Shown here piece by piece: positions 11,474 to 22,680 of a stretch of 64,000 bases of DNA. This DNA is from Amphimedon queenslandica (taxonomy: Eukaryota; Porifera; Demospongiae; Haplosclerida; Niphatidae). Every line of letters begins with the position of its first letter. Positions within the stretch are counted from its first letter, which is position 1. Both the position numbers and the translations under genes were made by a program. The notes below the pieces were generated by a model. It was not told the DNA's origin, made no database searches, and saw nothing but the letters and a program-made list of their open reading frames with translations. The stretch is taken from the NCBI RefSeq assembly GCF_000090795.2, contig NW_003546256.1, positions 363,891 through 427,890 on the forward strand. Reading direction: 5' to 3'.

Positions 11474-13383
11474 GGAGGGAGGGAAAGAAATGTATTAGTA
11501 ACAAACTTTTCAAACAGGTTTGGCGACATGTGTCAATGTGACGGTCGGGATGCAACCAGTTCCAACACAACGATGTGCGAGTGAGTTAATAGCAATAATT
11601 AATTAATAAGTGGTTTAATTAATTAATGATACATAGGATCAGCACATTGAACGGTCAGGTCTGCTCAGGTAGAGGAACATGTGTCTGTGGACGATGTAAC
11701 TGTGACACAAGAGAAGTAAATAAAAACAACAACAATAAATAATAATAATAATAACAATCCTAATAGGGTGATTTGGAATATTTTGGTGTAAACTGTGAAT
11801 GTGACAATTTCCAGTGTGACAGAGACAGTGAGGGTCAAATCTGTGGAGGTACATACTAATAAAATGATGGAAAGGAATAGCTTGACTCCTTCTACAGGTA
11901 GAGACAGGGGAGTCTGCACTTGTGATGGACAGTGCCAATGCTTGACGTCCTCAATATCTGGTAGACCATATACAGGATCAGCCTGTGACTGCAGTCCTGA
12001 TGATAACACATGCATTAACCCAGGAGACCAGGCAAGGACATGACAATCACATGATCTATATATAACTCTCTCTCTCCCTCCCTCCCCCCCCCTCTCTCTC
12101 TCTCTCTCCCCCTATCTCTCTCTCTCTTGTGTACTGTAGGTAGTATGCAGTGGTAATGGTGAATGCGTGTGTGGTGCATGTGAATGTAATTCTGAGGATT
12201 TCACTGGAACCTACTGCCAGATATGTACAACACCATCAGTAAGACATCACAACATTATGCACATTGTATACTAACTATACACGATCCTTTCCTCCCTTAG
12301 GCCTGTCCAGTAGCTTCATGTAATGACACAATGCAATGTGCTATATGTCTGGTTGATAATACTGCCTCCAATTGTGAGGCATGCAATGATACTATTAACA
12401 GGGTCAATGGGATCGGCTCTGGTTATATGATAAACGGTAAGAGAGAGAGAGAGAGAGAGGGAGAGAGGGAGGGGAAGGATACAACATGACTATGTCTTCA
12501 ATAGGAAACAGAGCAATACCTTGTGACTTCTCGTCGGGAGGTTGTGAGTATCGCTATTACGTTGCTCTTGATGACAATGGAAACCCACTACCCATACACT
12601 TTGATGACGACAGCGGTAATTAATACATCTACTATACATGTACTACATGTATTACATGTACTAAATGTATTGTAGGTTGTGCTGCAACTGTGGCCCCTTG
12701 GATAATAGCAGTCTCTATAATAGTAGCTCTACTAATAATTGGACTAATCCTACTAGCACTAATCAAACTGTTACTAATGCTTTTGGTAAGAGATACGTAA
12801 TGCATACACAAATAAACAAAGAAAACGTAATAAAACTGGGAGTGTTTCAGATTGACTAACATTTTCCAAAATTAGCTCCGAAAACACCTGCAAATTATTG
12901 ACTAGTTTATACCATATAAAAATTTTGAGCCAATCAAGTGCCACTATGGGGGGAGTGAAACTTTCACCATCTTCCTGACACCAAAGTCACATAATAATAA
13001 TACAATAAATGAATGAGCCAGTGGGAGTATTTGTACACGTGGTGTGGGATTATTTACCCTTACATGACTAGGTGTGTGTGAGTGTTTATGTTAACAAGAT
13101 GATAATCCTTTACATGTACGTGTAATAAACAAAACATTTTTAAGACAATAAAACAGTACCTCATGCCACTTTTTGGTCTGTCCCTCCCCCTCCCCCTTCT
13201 CTTCTAGGATTATATGGAAGTTAAGAAATTCATGGCCGAAGTACAAGATCCAAAATTCAGAAAGGTAATAAATAATGAAAACACATCATTAAAACTCAAT
13301 CCTCCCCCTCTCTCCCATAGAATGAGAACCCGTTGTTTGAGAGTCCCAATAAAGAGTACAAGAACCCAACGTATGGGCAGTGA
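7618..13383 (+). CDS. Integrin beta chain B (complete, multi-exon, tandem paralogue)
   Basis: Second integrin beta subunit, same architecture as its upstream neighbour. It has a signal peptide (MHLLLALAVILHFGSIQ), a PSI domain (CNDCIQASPSCIWC) and a beta-I domain with MIDAS motif DLSYS followed by MNNDL. The specificity-loop cysteines read KPCGTCQVPYS, and an LLYITDAGFHYAGDGK strand follows. EGF-like cysteine modules cover about 11330-12420. A transmembrane exon near 12676-12785 (APWIIAVSIIVALLIIG) leads to the tail DYMEVKKFMAEV. The tail has NPLF then NPTY, so the distal NPxY is intact, unlike paralogue A. The canonical HDRRE membrane-proximal start is replaced. Same-strand adjacency and shared domain order indicate local duplication; I cannot date it from this sequence. 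Confidence 0.94.
11411..11475. repeat. (GA)n microsatellite in integrin beta-B intron
   Basis: About 60 bp of GA repeats lie just after a splice donor. On the sense strand it is purine-rich, opposite to most CT tracts in this gene. Confidence 0.85.
12067..12128 (+). repeat. (CT)n tract in integrin beta-B intron
   Basis: A CT/CCCT run upstream of the acceptor (tgtactgtag) of a cysteine-rich exon. It is sense-strand pyrimidine like many introns here. Confidence 0.8.
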
Positions 13384-13419
13384 GAGACCCAAGGACAATA
13401 CACATAACTCTCTCATAAT

Positions 13420-13456
<37 letters not shown>

Positions 13457-14294
13457 GCATGTAAAATGTAAATCCTGCTGTTATAGTTTATTATTCCACT
13501 GTTGTTTTTAAAATGTGTCTTCATCTAATAGACTTTTATTTTCTTTCTAAAATAACTTGTTTTAAAATTCAATTCTCTGATATCTCATATATGCACACAC
13601 AATATCAGATTACAAAATCAACATACAACCGCATACAGTCTAACCTCTATGATGACGAGGTAAGGACACCTCAACATATTGTAATATCCCAATTGGTACA
13701 AGGTCTACAAGCCTATGCAATAAAAAGAGGACACCTCTGTATGAAATAATGAAAGAGGAGTCAATAGTCTCGCGTCCCCTATGTAGTATAAAGCTACAAG
13801 TAGATAAAGTAGATGCTATCGTGTTGTCACTAATTAACAAAAGGTTTTGCTGCCAATAGAAGCTTCAAACAATACGAGCAAATAAGGAAGTCACTAAATG
13901 AAGCACTGAGTCTGTATGTATTCTGTTTTAGTAAAAATCATTTCTTTCCCTACCACTCTGTCTCTCTTATTATCTCATACTGTGCTTTCCTCCAGGGCAT
14001 AAACAAAGTTAAAAATACCACGTGCTTATTGATAGTCTCAACTAGCTTATTGACTGAAGTGATACTGTGAGCTTTATGATAAGTAAATATACATGTAGTT
14101 TCATTGTTGTTTCAACTTTTAAAACGTTTTTCTTTTCCGTGAATCAACATTCAGGTAATGAAAATTTAAATAAAGGTCTGCTCATTGTTTTGGACAATGG
14201 AGGGAAGGGAAGAAAGGAATTTGCTTTGTCTGGCAATAGAACAAATAAACTTTCACATCAACATTAATCATTATATCAATCATAAATATTCCGA
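13384..14294. other. Intergenic region between integrin beta-B and TEX10 (convergent)
   Basis: A 911-bp non-coding stretch between convergent stop codons. It holds a (TTA)n run at about 13425-13456 and otherwise AT-rich sequence. I see no exon-like open frame with good splice sites, and no RNA gene. Confidence 0.6.
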
Positions 14295-14684
14295 TCATAC
14301 ATGTAAATCAACACAGTAACCAGTAATGTCTACATTAGTCTTAATTCTCTCCCTAACAAGTTGACCAAATCTCTCTCTATTCATTATATTCCTCTCCAGC
14401 ATTCCCTGGAGACACTTTACACTTTTGTCAAGGTATTCGTGCTTTACATAGCCCATTTCCTTGGCAATGATTATTTCCAGTAGAAGTGGAGAGATAGCAG
14501 CAGAGAGAGAGGGAGGAAGAGGAGTTGACCTGTAAATGATACATACTCTAACCTTCTCTCTCTCTGTCTCTGTCTCTCTCTCTGTCTTTCTCTGTCTGTC
14601 TCTCTCTCTCTCTCTGTCTTTCTCTGTCTCTGTCTCTCTCTCTCTCTCTGTCTTTCTCTGTCTCTCTCTGTCTTTCTCTGTCTC

Positions 14685-14717
<33 letters not shown>

Positions 14718-17700
14718 GTCTTTCTTTCTCTGTCTCTCTCTGTCTTTCTCTGTCTCTGTCTCTCTGTCTCTCTGTCTTTCTTTGTCTCTCTCTGTCTCTC
14801 TGTCTTTCTCTCTCTGTATCTTTCTCTCTCTCTCTTAATGTCATTAACATCAAATGCAATAGAAATGAGCACGAATCCCATACAAGCTCCAATTAACATT
14901 ATTACTGACAGAATTTTGTGTAATTATGTACAAACAAAACAGACATATAAATGCATGCTTACACATAAAGGACAGAGAGAGACAGAGTGGCAAGCATGAC
15001 TGTTTGATAATAATTATTTGTGTTCAGTCACATTAGCCTAATTGTTTACATAAAAACAGTAGCAACATTAATTTGTACAATTGTAATAATTACACAAACA
15101 GTTCCATTAATGGAAAATGATGTTTACAATGACCAGAAACTAATACACACAGAGCAGATACAGGTAGTCATGCACTACCCTCATGCAAGGGGCCTGGGAA
15201 ATGGTAATAATACTTTCATTAAAAACAGGATAAATATATAATAAAAAAACAAGTCCCTACTTCATGGAAAGTGTGCTTTTAGTTTACAATAACAATAACA
15301 ATAACAATAATAACAATAACAGAAATAAATAATAGTGATATATTACCTCTGGGAGATAAGGCACATAATCCCATACACTGTGTCCAATGGAAAAACTTTA
15401 ATTGGCTTCTACATAAATAAAGTATTAATAATAATAATAATAATAATAATAACACCCACAATTAATCGAATCAAAACATTGAGTATAAGAGTGTCATCAA
15501 TTGGCAGAGACTGTGAGAGACTTGACACAATGGCCTAATATGGTAAATTGGTTACAATACAAACAAGCATTAAATCATGCATAGACTGGAGTGACATGCC
15601 AAAGAGCTGACATCCAATAAATGGCTAGACCAAACCACAAGAATTGATTACTAATTGCATATTTGAAAAGACAAAGGTAAGCATCATTGTGTAATTGGAC
15701 TCTAACAAGTCTATACCTAATATGGCCCTGGGAGTGGAACTGTGCTGTATGTAAATGGGAATTAACATGATTTCATTTTAGTGCTTACATCTATTAGTGT
15801 GTCTCTTTCCTTTAACTGGGGGGCAGGGAAAGGAAGAGGTGGCTCTATCAGAGGCCCTTTGTTGGGTTTTGATGTCAAACTGGTGAGTTTATCTAAAGGA
15901 TAAGCTGGCAATGAAGAGAAGGAAAGAGAGAAAATAAGAGGAAGAGAGAGAGGGAAGCAGAAGTTTTGAGCTACATGCATCAAAATATTAAAATAACAAA
16001 GCAAAATAATACACACACACACACACACACCCATGTACATGCACATATATGTACATGTATGTCACTCCCTCCTCCCCCTCCACCACCACCTCCCAGTCTA
16101 CAGTCCTTGTATGTGCATGTGCATGATCTTGTGCATGAGTTACACTAACTCATTAAGAGTGAGAGAAGGAAGCTGATGTGGTGAGAGACTTGCTCTATAT
16201 CATTAACTACATTGTTTTCAAACTCGTCACTCGTCAACAGCAAACACCTACAAAGAGAAGCCATGGGCATATTAGGCATTTTAAAAAATATCACACAATA
16301 CTGGCACGAGAGGGCAATTTTATAGAAATTAATACTCGCCCAGCCCCAGTGGGGTTTACTCAATTTTCAATCTAGCGTTATACTTAAAGGACAAACTCTC
16401 TTTATTCTATTCTAAATGTCTGACAACTTGAATGAACTTCTTTAATTGTTTTACTAGTAATTTTAGCATCTTTATGCATTGGAAGTTTGGTACTACCAAT
16501 GTCAGAACTTGTATTATTATTAATAATTGATATAATTATTACTAACTTATGCAATATGTTTTAACTTAGCGACTAAAATCAGTGCACACAAATAAAAGTA
16601 GTCTCAATTACCCATTCCCAATGGATGCACCTGTTGTGTAAGAGATGAACAAGAGAAGTGATGGTAGAGAGTGGTAACTTGCCGCTCCACACCAGAGAGA
16701 AGAGAACAGACATATTGGAATGTGTTAGGACTGATAAATGATGAAGAAGACTAATGGTTGGAGGGAGAAGACATTGAGGAATAACAGTAATGAATCCATC
16801 AGGGCCTGAGAATATAAAGAGAAAGAAAAGGAGAGCATGAACCAGTTTACTATTGTTTATAATAATTAAATGATAACTCATTGGCTCCAAAATTTTTATT
16901 ATATTTCCTGATACATATTGATGTACTTAAGCTGTGTAGAAAGTTTGAGTTGATTCCAATAAGAAATTTTTGAGTTACGGTCATTTTAAAAAATGGGCCA
17001 ATTTTCGAAAATTTCCCTGTACTGTAGTACAGGGAAATTTTCCAAAAAATGGCTCCAAAATCACCCCCCATTTTTATTACATTTTCTGATACATATTGAT
17101 GTACTTATGCTGTGTAGAAAGTTTGAGTTGATTCCGAGCTCAAATTCTTGAATTATGACCATTTCAAAAAATGGGTCAATTTTCGAAAATTTCCCTGTAC
17201 TATAGCCCATGTTTTTTTTCAAAAAATGACTCCGAAATCACTCCCAATTTATATTACATTTTCTGATACATATTGATGTCCTTATGCTGTGTAGAAAGTT
17301 TGAGTTGATTCCGAGCTCAAATTCTTGAATTATGACCATTTCAAAAAAATGGGTCAATTTTCGAAAATTTCCCTGTACTATAACTCATGGTTTTTTCCAA
17401 AAAATGGCTCCGAAATCACCCCCAATTTTTATTACATTTTCTGATACATATTGATGTACTTAAGCTGTGTAGAAATTTTGAGTTGATTCCGATAAGAAAT
17501 TTTTGAGTTATGGCCATTTTTAAAAATGGGCCAATTTTCGAAAATTTCCCTGTACTATAGCCCATGGTTTTTTCCAAAAAATGGCTCCGAAATCAATCCC
17601 AATTTTAATTACATTTTCTGATACATATTGATGTACTTAAGCTGTGTAGAAAGTTTGAGTTGATTCTGATACAAAATTTTTGAGTTATGACCATTTTAAA

Positions 17701-20043
17701 AAATGGGCCAATTTTCGAAAATTTCCCTGTACTATAGCCCATGGTTTTTTTCCAAAAAATGGCTCCGAAATCACCCCCAATTTTTCTTACATTTTCTGAT
17801 ACATATTGATGCCCTTATGTTATGTAAAAAGTTTAAGCTGATTCCGACAAAATATTTTGAGCTATGGCCATTAATTTTAAAAGCAGTATAGCTTCTTGAC
17901 ACATATTAATGTTTTTTTTTACCATGTATAAAAATTAGCCATTTTAAAAATTATACCAAAACCAAAGAATATGGCTTAAAGTCAAGGCTTTATTTTCACT
18001 TACCATAAATATTATTAAAATTATCCAAAATTGATTTTTCTACTGATCCAATCCTTAGCGACAATGAATAATTGATTAGCTTTAATAATAACTTTATTAA
18101 CATTACACGCCCACCACAGACTGATGACTCAGCATTCAGCAAATTCGGGAGGTACGACAAACATGGGTGAAAGAAAAACTCTGTGAAAGCAGACGAGGGT
18201 TTCTTGTCAAACCTCACAATCCCATCCAAAACCTGTTCTAAAAATAGTAACACAATCTCCAGAGACGATGACGTCATCCGCTTTGATATAAATGCACGAA
18301 AAACAGAATCGTAAAATGAAATCAGTGAATCTCTCGAGTTCGAGGGAATCATAGCCTTGACATTCAAAACTTTTAATATTTTAATGATAAGAGGAGCAGA
18401 GTGAGAGAGCTGGTGTGAGGAAGGCAAGGAAATGGCAAGAAATCGAAACACTTGATCCAGAGCAAAGTCTCCGCCCATGAGAACCAACAAAAATGAAAAC
18501 TGAATATTAACGTGAGCCTCAAACTGAGAGAGGGGGAAGTAGGGAAGGAAGTGATGCTGTACTATCTGCCTCTGGTGCTCATTGATAGAACCTTTCATCT
18601 CCAGGAGGATCCCAATCAACTCCAAGAGAGAGACAACTAGCGGGCGAGACTGAGACTGGACCATCTTAGACTTTCGTTTTCTCTTCCCAAGAGAGAAAAA
18701 GGAGGGAGGTGGAGGGGAAGAGAGAGTAGGTATCGTCTCAATCCAATACTCCATTATTATTGTAAGAAGAGAAGACACTATATCAGTTGATGCTACAGTG
18801 GAAGGAGTAGTAGAGAGGTTGTTGACTAAGGAGTCAGAAGAGGTCAAAGAATAAGCCGATTGTGATAATTGTAATAATAAAGCAGAAGATTGGAAATAAT
18901 CATACATACCGACATGAAAGCCGTCGCCAATCTCAACTACTTCCTTCTCAAGATCAATCAAAGGTGACTCAAACTTGTCATTAGTAGTAGGCTGAGGTGC
19001 TGTTGAACAATCAGTCAATAGTTTAAAGAGAGAGAGCAGCTGATTAATTATGACAGTCTTCTTAGTCCAATCGAGTACTTTGACGCTACGTTGAGTACCC
19101 CCAGAGGGTGAGAACTGCGACAATAAAGACACATAATAAGGCAAGAGGTATGAAATATGCTGACGTAGTAAACATGGGTAGTACTCTAAGAAAAGATCTA
19201 CGAGTGATATTCCGGAGAAACGAACAGAGAGATCAATATGAGTCACTGAAGCACTGACTCCAGTTAGTAAGTACTCAATATAAGGGGCCATTAGGTCAGT
19301 GGGTGTGGTCTGAAACATAGACTTGAGGAAGAGGAAGAGAGAGTGGTGGACGGATTTGTCAGTATTTAAAAAAACCGGAACCAAGTCCTTGAGTAGTTGT
19401 CTCAATGAGGCTGTGTCTGATTGCAATAATGAGACTGGAGAAGGGGTTGAAATTAGTTCCCTGAGACCATTGAGAGCATCACTAACAACTGATGGCTTAG
19501 GATGAGACAACTGCTTCAGGAGATCCTATGAATAAAATAATAATATTATTAATGAGGGCACAATTTTTAGGACATACTGTTATATAATTATAATTTAAAA
19601 CGATGCATCAAAAAATAAAAATAGAGAATTCTCTACTAGCAATTTTGGAAAAATACTCTGTGCTATAATAAAGGATGCTTTGCCTATATTTAATCAATTT
19701 TTGTGAATTTTATTAAAATTTGGGGTCATTTAGGTTTCTCACTTTACAGTAGTAAGTACATGTATAATAATAATAATTAAATATACCTGGCTAAATTAGC
19801 TAAATTAGCACATTACATTAAAAGTAAATTCATCAATGAGTTTATTCATACGTTAAATGACAGATGACGATGAGTTATTGGACCTCCTCCTTTCCCCTTT
19901 TCCTCCAGCTGCTGAGGTACTGCGATCGACTGGGCCTTAAAGGTTGCTCTGGTGACATTGTCTGCTGCCTGCTTCTTCTTTCCTTTTCCAAACTTTACCT
20001 TCTTTTTGGAGAAATCTTTCACTTTTTGTCTTCCTTTCTTCAT
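14295..20043 (-). CDS. TEX10: TEX10 / Ipi1 family pre-60S ribosome biogenesis protein
   Basis: TEX10 is the animal Ipi1 relative. It works with PELP1 and WDR18 in the nucleolar Rix1-type complex that processes pre-60S rRNA. The N-terminus is a basic lysine-rich stretch ([20 protein letters not shown]) followed by [15 protein letters not shown], as in vertebrate TEX10. A HEAT-like helical region follows in the large second exon (18004-19525). Eight exons join in frame: 19852-20043, 18004-19525, 16631-16805, 16150-16247, 15789-15904, 15460-15534, 15347-15408, 14295-14529. Together they give 824 residues plus stop, compared with about 929 in human. The summed length is a multiple of three, which supports the model; the last four exons are assigned by splice phase rather than recognised homology. 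The third-exon intron carries the 177-bp repeat array. The divergent partner is DCTN2, 93 bp away. Confidence 0.88.
14555..14836. repeat. Compound CTCTGTCTTT microsatellite in TEX10 intron
   Basis: About 280 bp of TCTCTGTCTT/TCTCTC units fill part of the 817-bp last TEX10 intron. Long RERE-type and SLSL-type open frames through it are artefacts. On the TEX10 sense strand it is purine-rich, unlike most such tracts here. Confidence 0.9.
16880..17885 (+). repeat. Tandem array of ~177-bp monomers (satellite-like), six copies
   Basis: Six tandem monomers fill most of the TEX10 intron. The marker TGATACATATTGATG recurs near 16909, 17087, 17264, 17442, 17619 and 17797, a spacing of 177-178 bp. Each unit carries TGGCTCCGAAATCACC, GTGTAGAAAGTTTGAG and CCCTGTACTATAGCCCATG. 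A near-palindrome CCCTGTACTGTAGTACAGGG sits near 17021 in the first unit. The same family recurs near 34.3-35.1 kb and 60.0-60.7 kb. It has no credible coding capacity. Confidence 0.92.
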
Positions 20044-20136
20044 TTTACTACACGTGGATTAACTATTGACCACGCCCGTTTTAATTAAACACAAACCCCA
20101 CCCTCTATTGTTCTAATTAATGCTCACCTGTAAAAA
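20044..20136. promoter_or_regulatory. Bidirectional promoter region, TEX10 / DCTN2
   Basis: Only 93 bp separate the two divergent start codons, so 5' UTRs and core promoters must be packed or overlap. The gap contains CACGTG (20051-20056) and a CCACGCCC box (20070-20077) of a type repeated at other promoters in the window. The promoter role is inferred from position. Confidence 0.6.
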
Positions 20137-20595
20137 ATGTCTACCTCTAGATATGTAAGTAAAAGATCATTATTCTGTTCTTATCTTTTATGACTCTTTA
20201 GTCACGTGATATGGAGATATATGAATACTCGGGATCCAATGAACATGGAAGTACTAATTATGATGTAAGGGTTTTAACATATTAGATCATTTTAGTGTGA
20301 TTACAAAAGGGCTATCACTATTGTTCCTATTATTAATAATGATTAATTGTAGGACGACACAAAGATCTCGTCAGCAGTTGAGCCATTAGAAAGTAACTTA
20401 GAAAATTCATTTAAAAAGTTCAAGGGAAAACAATTGAGCTCTAGACGTGCTGGTACTATAATTATCAGACCACGTATGACTTTGACAAAACCCTTCTCTC
20501 CCTCTTTACAGATTTCTCTGATTCTGTCTCTCGTCCAGCAACGTTTAGAACTGATCCAAACGATTTTGAGTTGGTTAGAAAAAATTTAACAGCTA

Positions 20596-20626
<31 letters not shown>

Positions 20627-20725
20627 TAGTCGGAGGATAAGAGAGATGAGACATTAATTCAAAGATATCATCGTTTGAAACAAGAAGTGACCCAGCTGGT
20701 ATCTGATGTAGAGGAAATTAAGGTG

Positions 20726-20772
<47 letters not shown>

Positions 20773-22405
20773 CAGGCCTTCATCTAGGATTTTATACAAG
20801 GGGGGGCAGGGTTAAAAATATTCCAAAGAAGGGGGGTCACTAATATTTTCTATTGTATATGCATAATGCGTGCCCACAACACTTATACAATTTACTGCTG
20901 TGGAGATGAAATTTTTCATGTTAATAAGTCAATCAAGGGGGGGCAAGTGTCTCCCAAGGGGGGGCGAGCGCCCCCCTCCGCCCCCCCCTAAATGAAGCCC
21001 TGATAATGATGGTGATGATTATAATTTTGCTTAGGATTCTAAGTCAATGGGTGGATCAGTTTCTCCAGGTGATATTGTACTTGATGTGAGTTTTAATTAA
21101 TTTAGCTCCGCCTACTCGCTAATAATTAATTAATTGCAATAATTAGCTCCAAGAGCTACAGAAGCAACTCCATCAATTGGAATTAGACAAAGCACTAACT
21201 AACAGTACACTTGTGGGCGGAGACCCTGCAAACCACGCCCTCTTGTTTAAGTATGCGAACTTAGAATGTTATTGAGTGACTGAGATGGGTTGGTTGTTCT
21301 TTAGGGAGCTACAGGCGGAATTAGCAGCTGTAAAATCACAACCAACAACAACAGACAAAGTAATGGAAAATTAGACATAAACATTGATTTTCCCAACCTC
21401 TCTCTCTCAGACTGTGTATGAAGTATATGCTAACTTGGAGTCAGCCAAATTTGGTCATCTTTCCAAAGTATGTGTGTCATTTTAAAGTTGAATGTTACAT
21501 CTTTTACAAACTAATGTAGCTGAGTGAGATTGAGGGTCGGCTGACAGTCTTGGAAGGATTAGTGGGCCCCTCAGATACTAAAGGGGTTCGTTAGAGAAGT
21601 TTTTAATAAGAAAATTTATTATAAATTTCTAGTCTCTTGTAGCTGCTGGTCTCGATACTGAATACAAAGATCTTTCCGTAATGTTTAAATATCTATAAAA
21701 TGACCACTTTACCTCAATCTCTCTCTCTTTTTCTTCCTAGGCTGCTGTCCTTGGTCTTCAAGCTAAGTTGGCTGTCCTTGACAAAGGACACATTGAGAGT
21801 GTCACTAAGCAACTAACGATCCTACTTGACAACATCAAAGAGCTTCAAACTCAATCCAAACAGCTTGAGAATGATCCAGACCAGCAGCACAAGGTAGTCT
21901 ATAATGATTGAGGGGGAGAGAGAGAGAGAGAGAGAGAGGGAGGTTAATCATTAAATATGTACACATGTAGATAAATGATGCACTTGAGAAGGTAGCACAA
22001 GTGACTCCACTTCTTACTCTTGTACCTGATCTGGTGAGTCTCTATCATCCATGCGACCATCATCTTAATCTATATACATGTACAGGTTGATAGACTCCAC
22101 ACTTTGAAAGACCTCCACGGACATAGTAAAGAATAATTTACACAATTTTTCACTTCTCTCTCTCTCTTTCTAGCTGCAACTCTAGTAAATACTGTTGCTG
22201 GTCTTTCTGAGGGTCAGAGCTCGTTACACAATCAAGTGGAAACATGTACTTCTCTTCTTGAACAAGTAGTCACTCTACACCTTACTGACATTCATGTGCT
22301 GTATCTCTGGTCCCTTAGGTACAAAAGTCAGTTGGTGCTAATCTTGATGGCCTTCAGAACAATTTTACACAACTTCAGTCTCGCATAGACAAGCTCCAGA
22401 AATGA
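20137..22405 (+). CDS. DCTN2: Dynactin subunit 2 (dynamitin, p50)
   Basis: Structural subunit of the dynactin shoulder, which links dynein to cargo. Exon 1 is tiny (MSTSRY then gtaagt), followed by an acidic N-terminus (DMEIYEYSGSNEHG). Conserved blocks follow: FKKFKGKQLSSRR, DFSDSVSRP, then a long coiled-coil region including QRYHRLKQEVTQLVSDVEEI, VYEVYANLESAKF, LSEIEGRLTVLEGLVG and AAVLGLQAKLAVLDKG. It ends NFTQLQSRIDKLQK. The block order and ending match human dynamitin (RYQRLLHEVQELTTEVEKI; ending IDERMKKLGK), and the length of about 390 residues is close to the usual 400. More than ten short introns, one with a MITE. TEX10 diverges from it; PTGES3 converges 275 bp downstream. Confidence 0.92.
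20721..20772. repeat. (AAT)n microsatellite flanking a MITE
   Basis: About seventeen AAT units in a DCTN2 intron, interrupted on the right by the hAT-like element. The element seems to have inserted in or beside this repeat. Confidence 0.85.
20773..21002. mobile_element. hAT-like MITE, 230 bp, in DCTN2 intron
   Basis: The left end reads CAGGCCTTCATCTAGG and the right end, inverted, reads CAGGGCTTCATTTAGG, so the two form imperfect terminal inverted repeats. Flanking 8-mers are ATAATAAT and ATAATGAT (seven of eight match), compatible with an 8-bp target-site duplication. However, the flank is itself an AAT repeat, which weakens that point. The interior has G-runs and C-runs that could pair, and no ORF. 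CAGGG ends with an 8-bp duplication are typical of hAT elements; the class call is inference. Confidence 0.7.
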
Positions 22406-22680
22406 ATCAAAGCTAACCTATAATTATAACGGTCAATGTCATGCATAGTTGTGGTAGGATTTTGAACTCTTTTTTGATAGTATCTTAAAGAATTTAAACA
22501 AAAACAAAAATAATAATAACTATTAATAATAATGATATTAATTTTTAACACAAGAAAAATATCAACAAAACGAATAACGATCGTATATATAAAGTGGAAT
22601 TATCAGATTTATCACGCACGATTAATAATGTAAAAGAAAGAGAGAGTGAAGCTGCATAGACATTATTTGTCTTTTTAATT
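22406..22680. other. Shared 3' flank of convergent DCTN2 and PTGES3
   Basis: A 275-bp AT-rich spacer that must hold both polyadenylation regions. AATAAT-rich sequence near 22510-22535 could serve the plus-strand gene. No coding sequence is seen. Confidence 0.5.

Noticed and set aside
14471-14899. Long RERE/TERE-rich and SLSLS-rich open frames
   Set aside because: They are translations of a CTCTGTCTTT microsatellite in a TEX10 intron, open in several frames on both strands because the repeat lacks stop codons.
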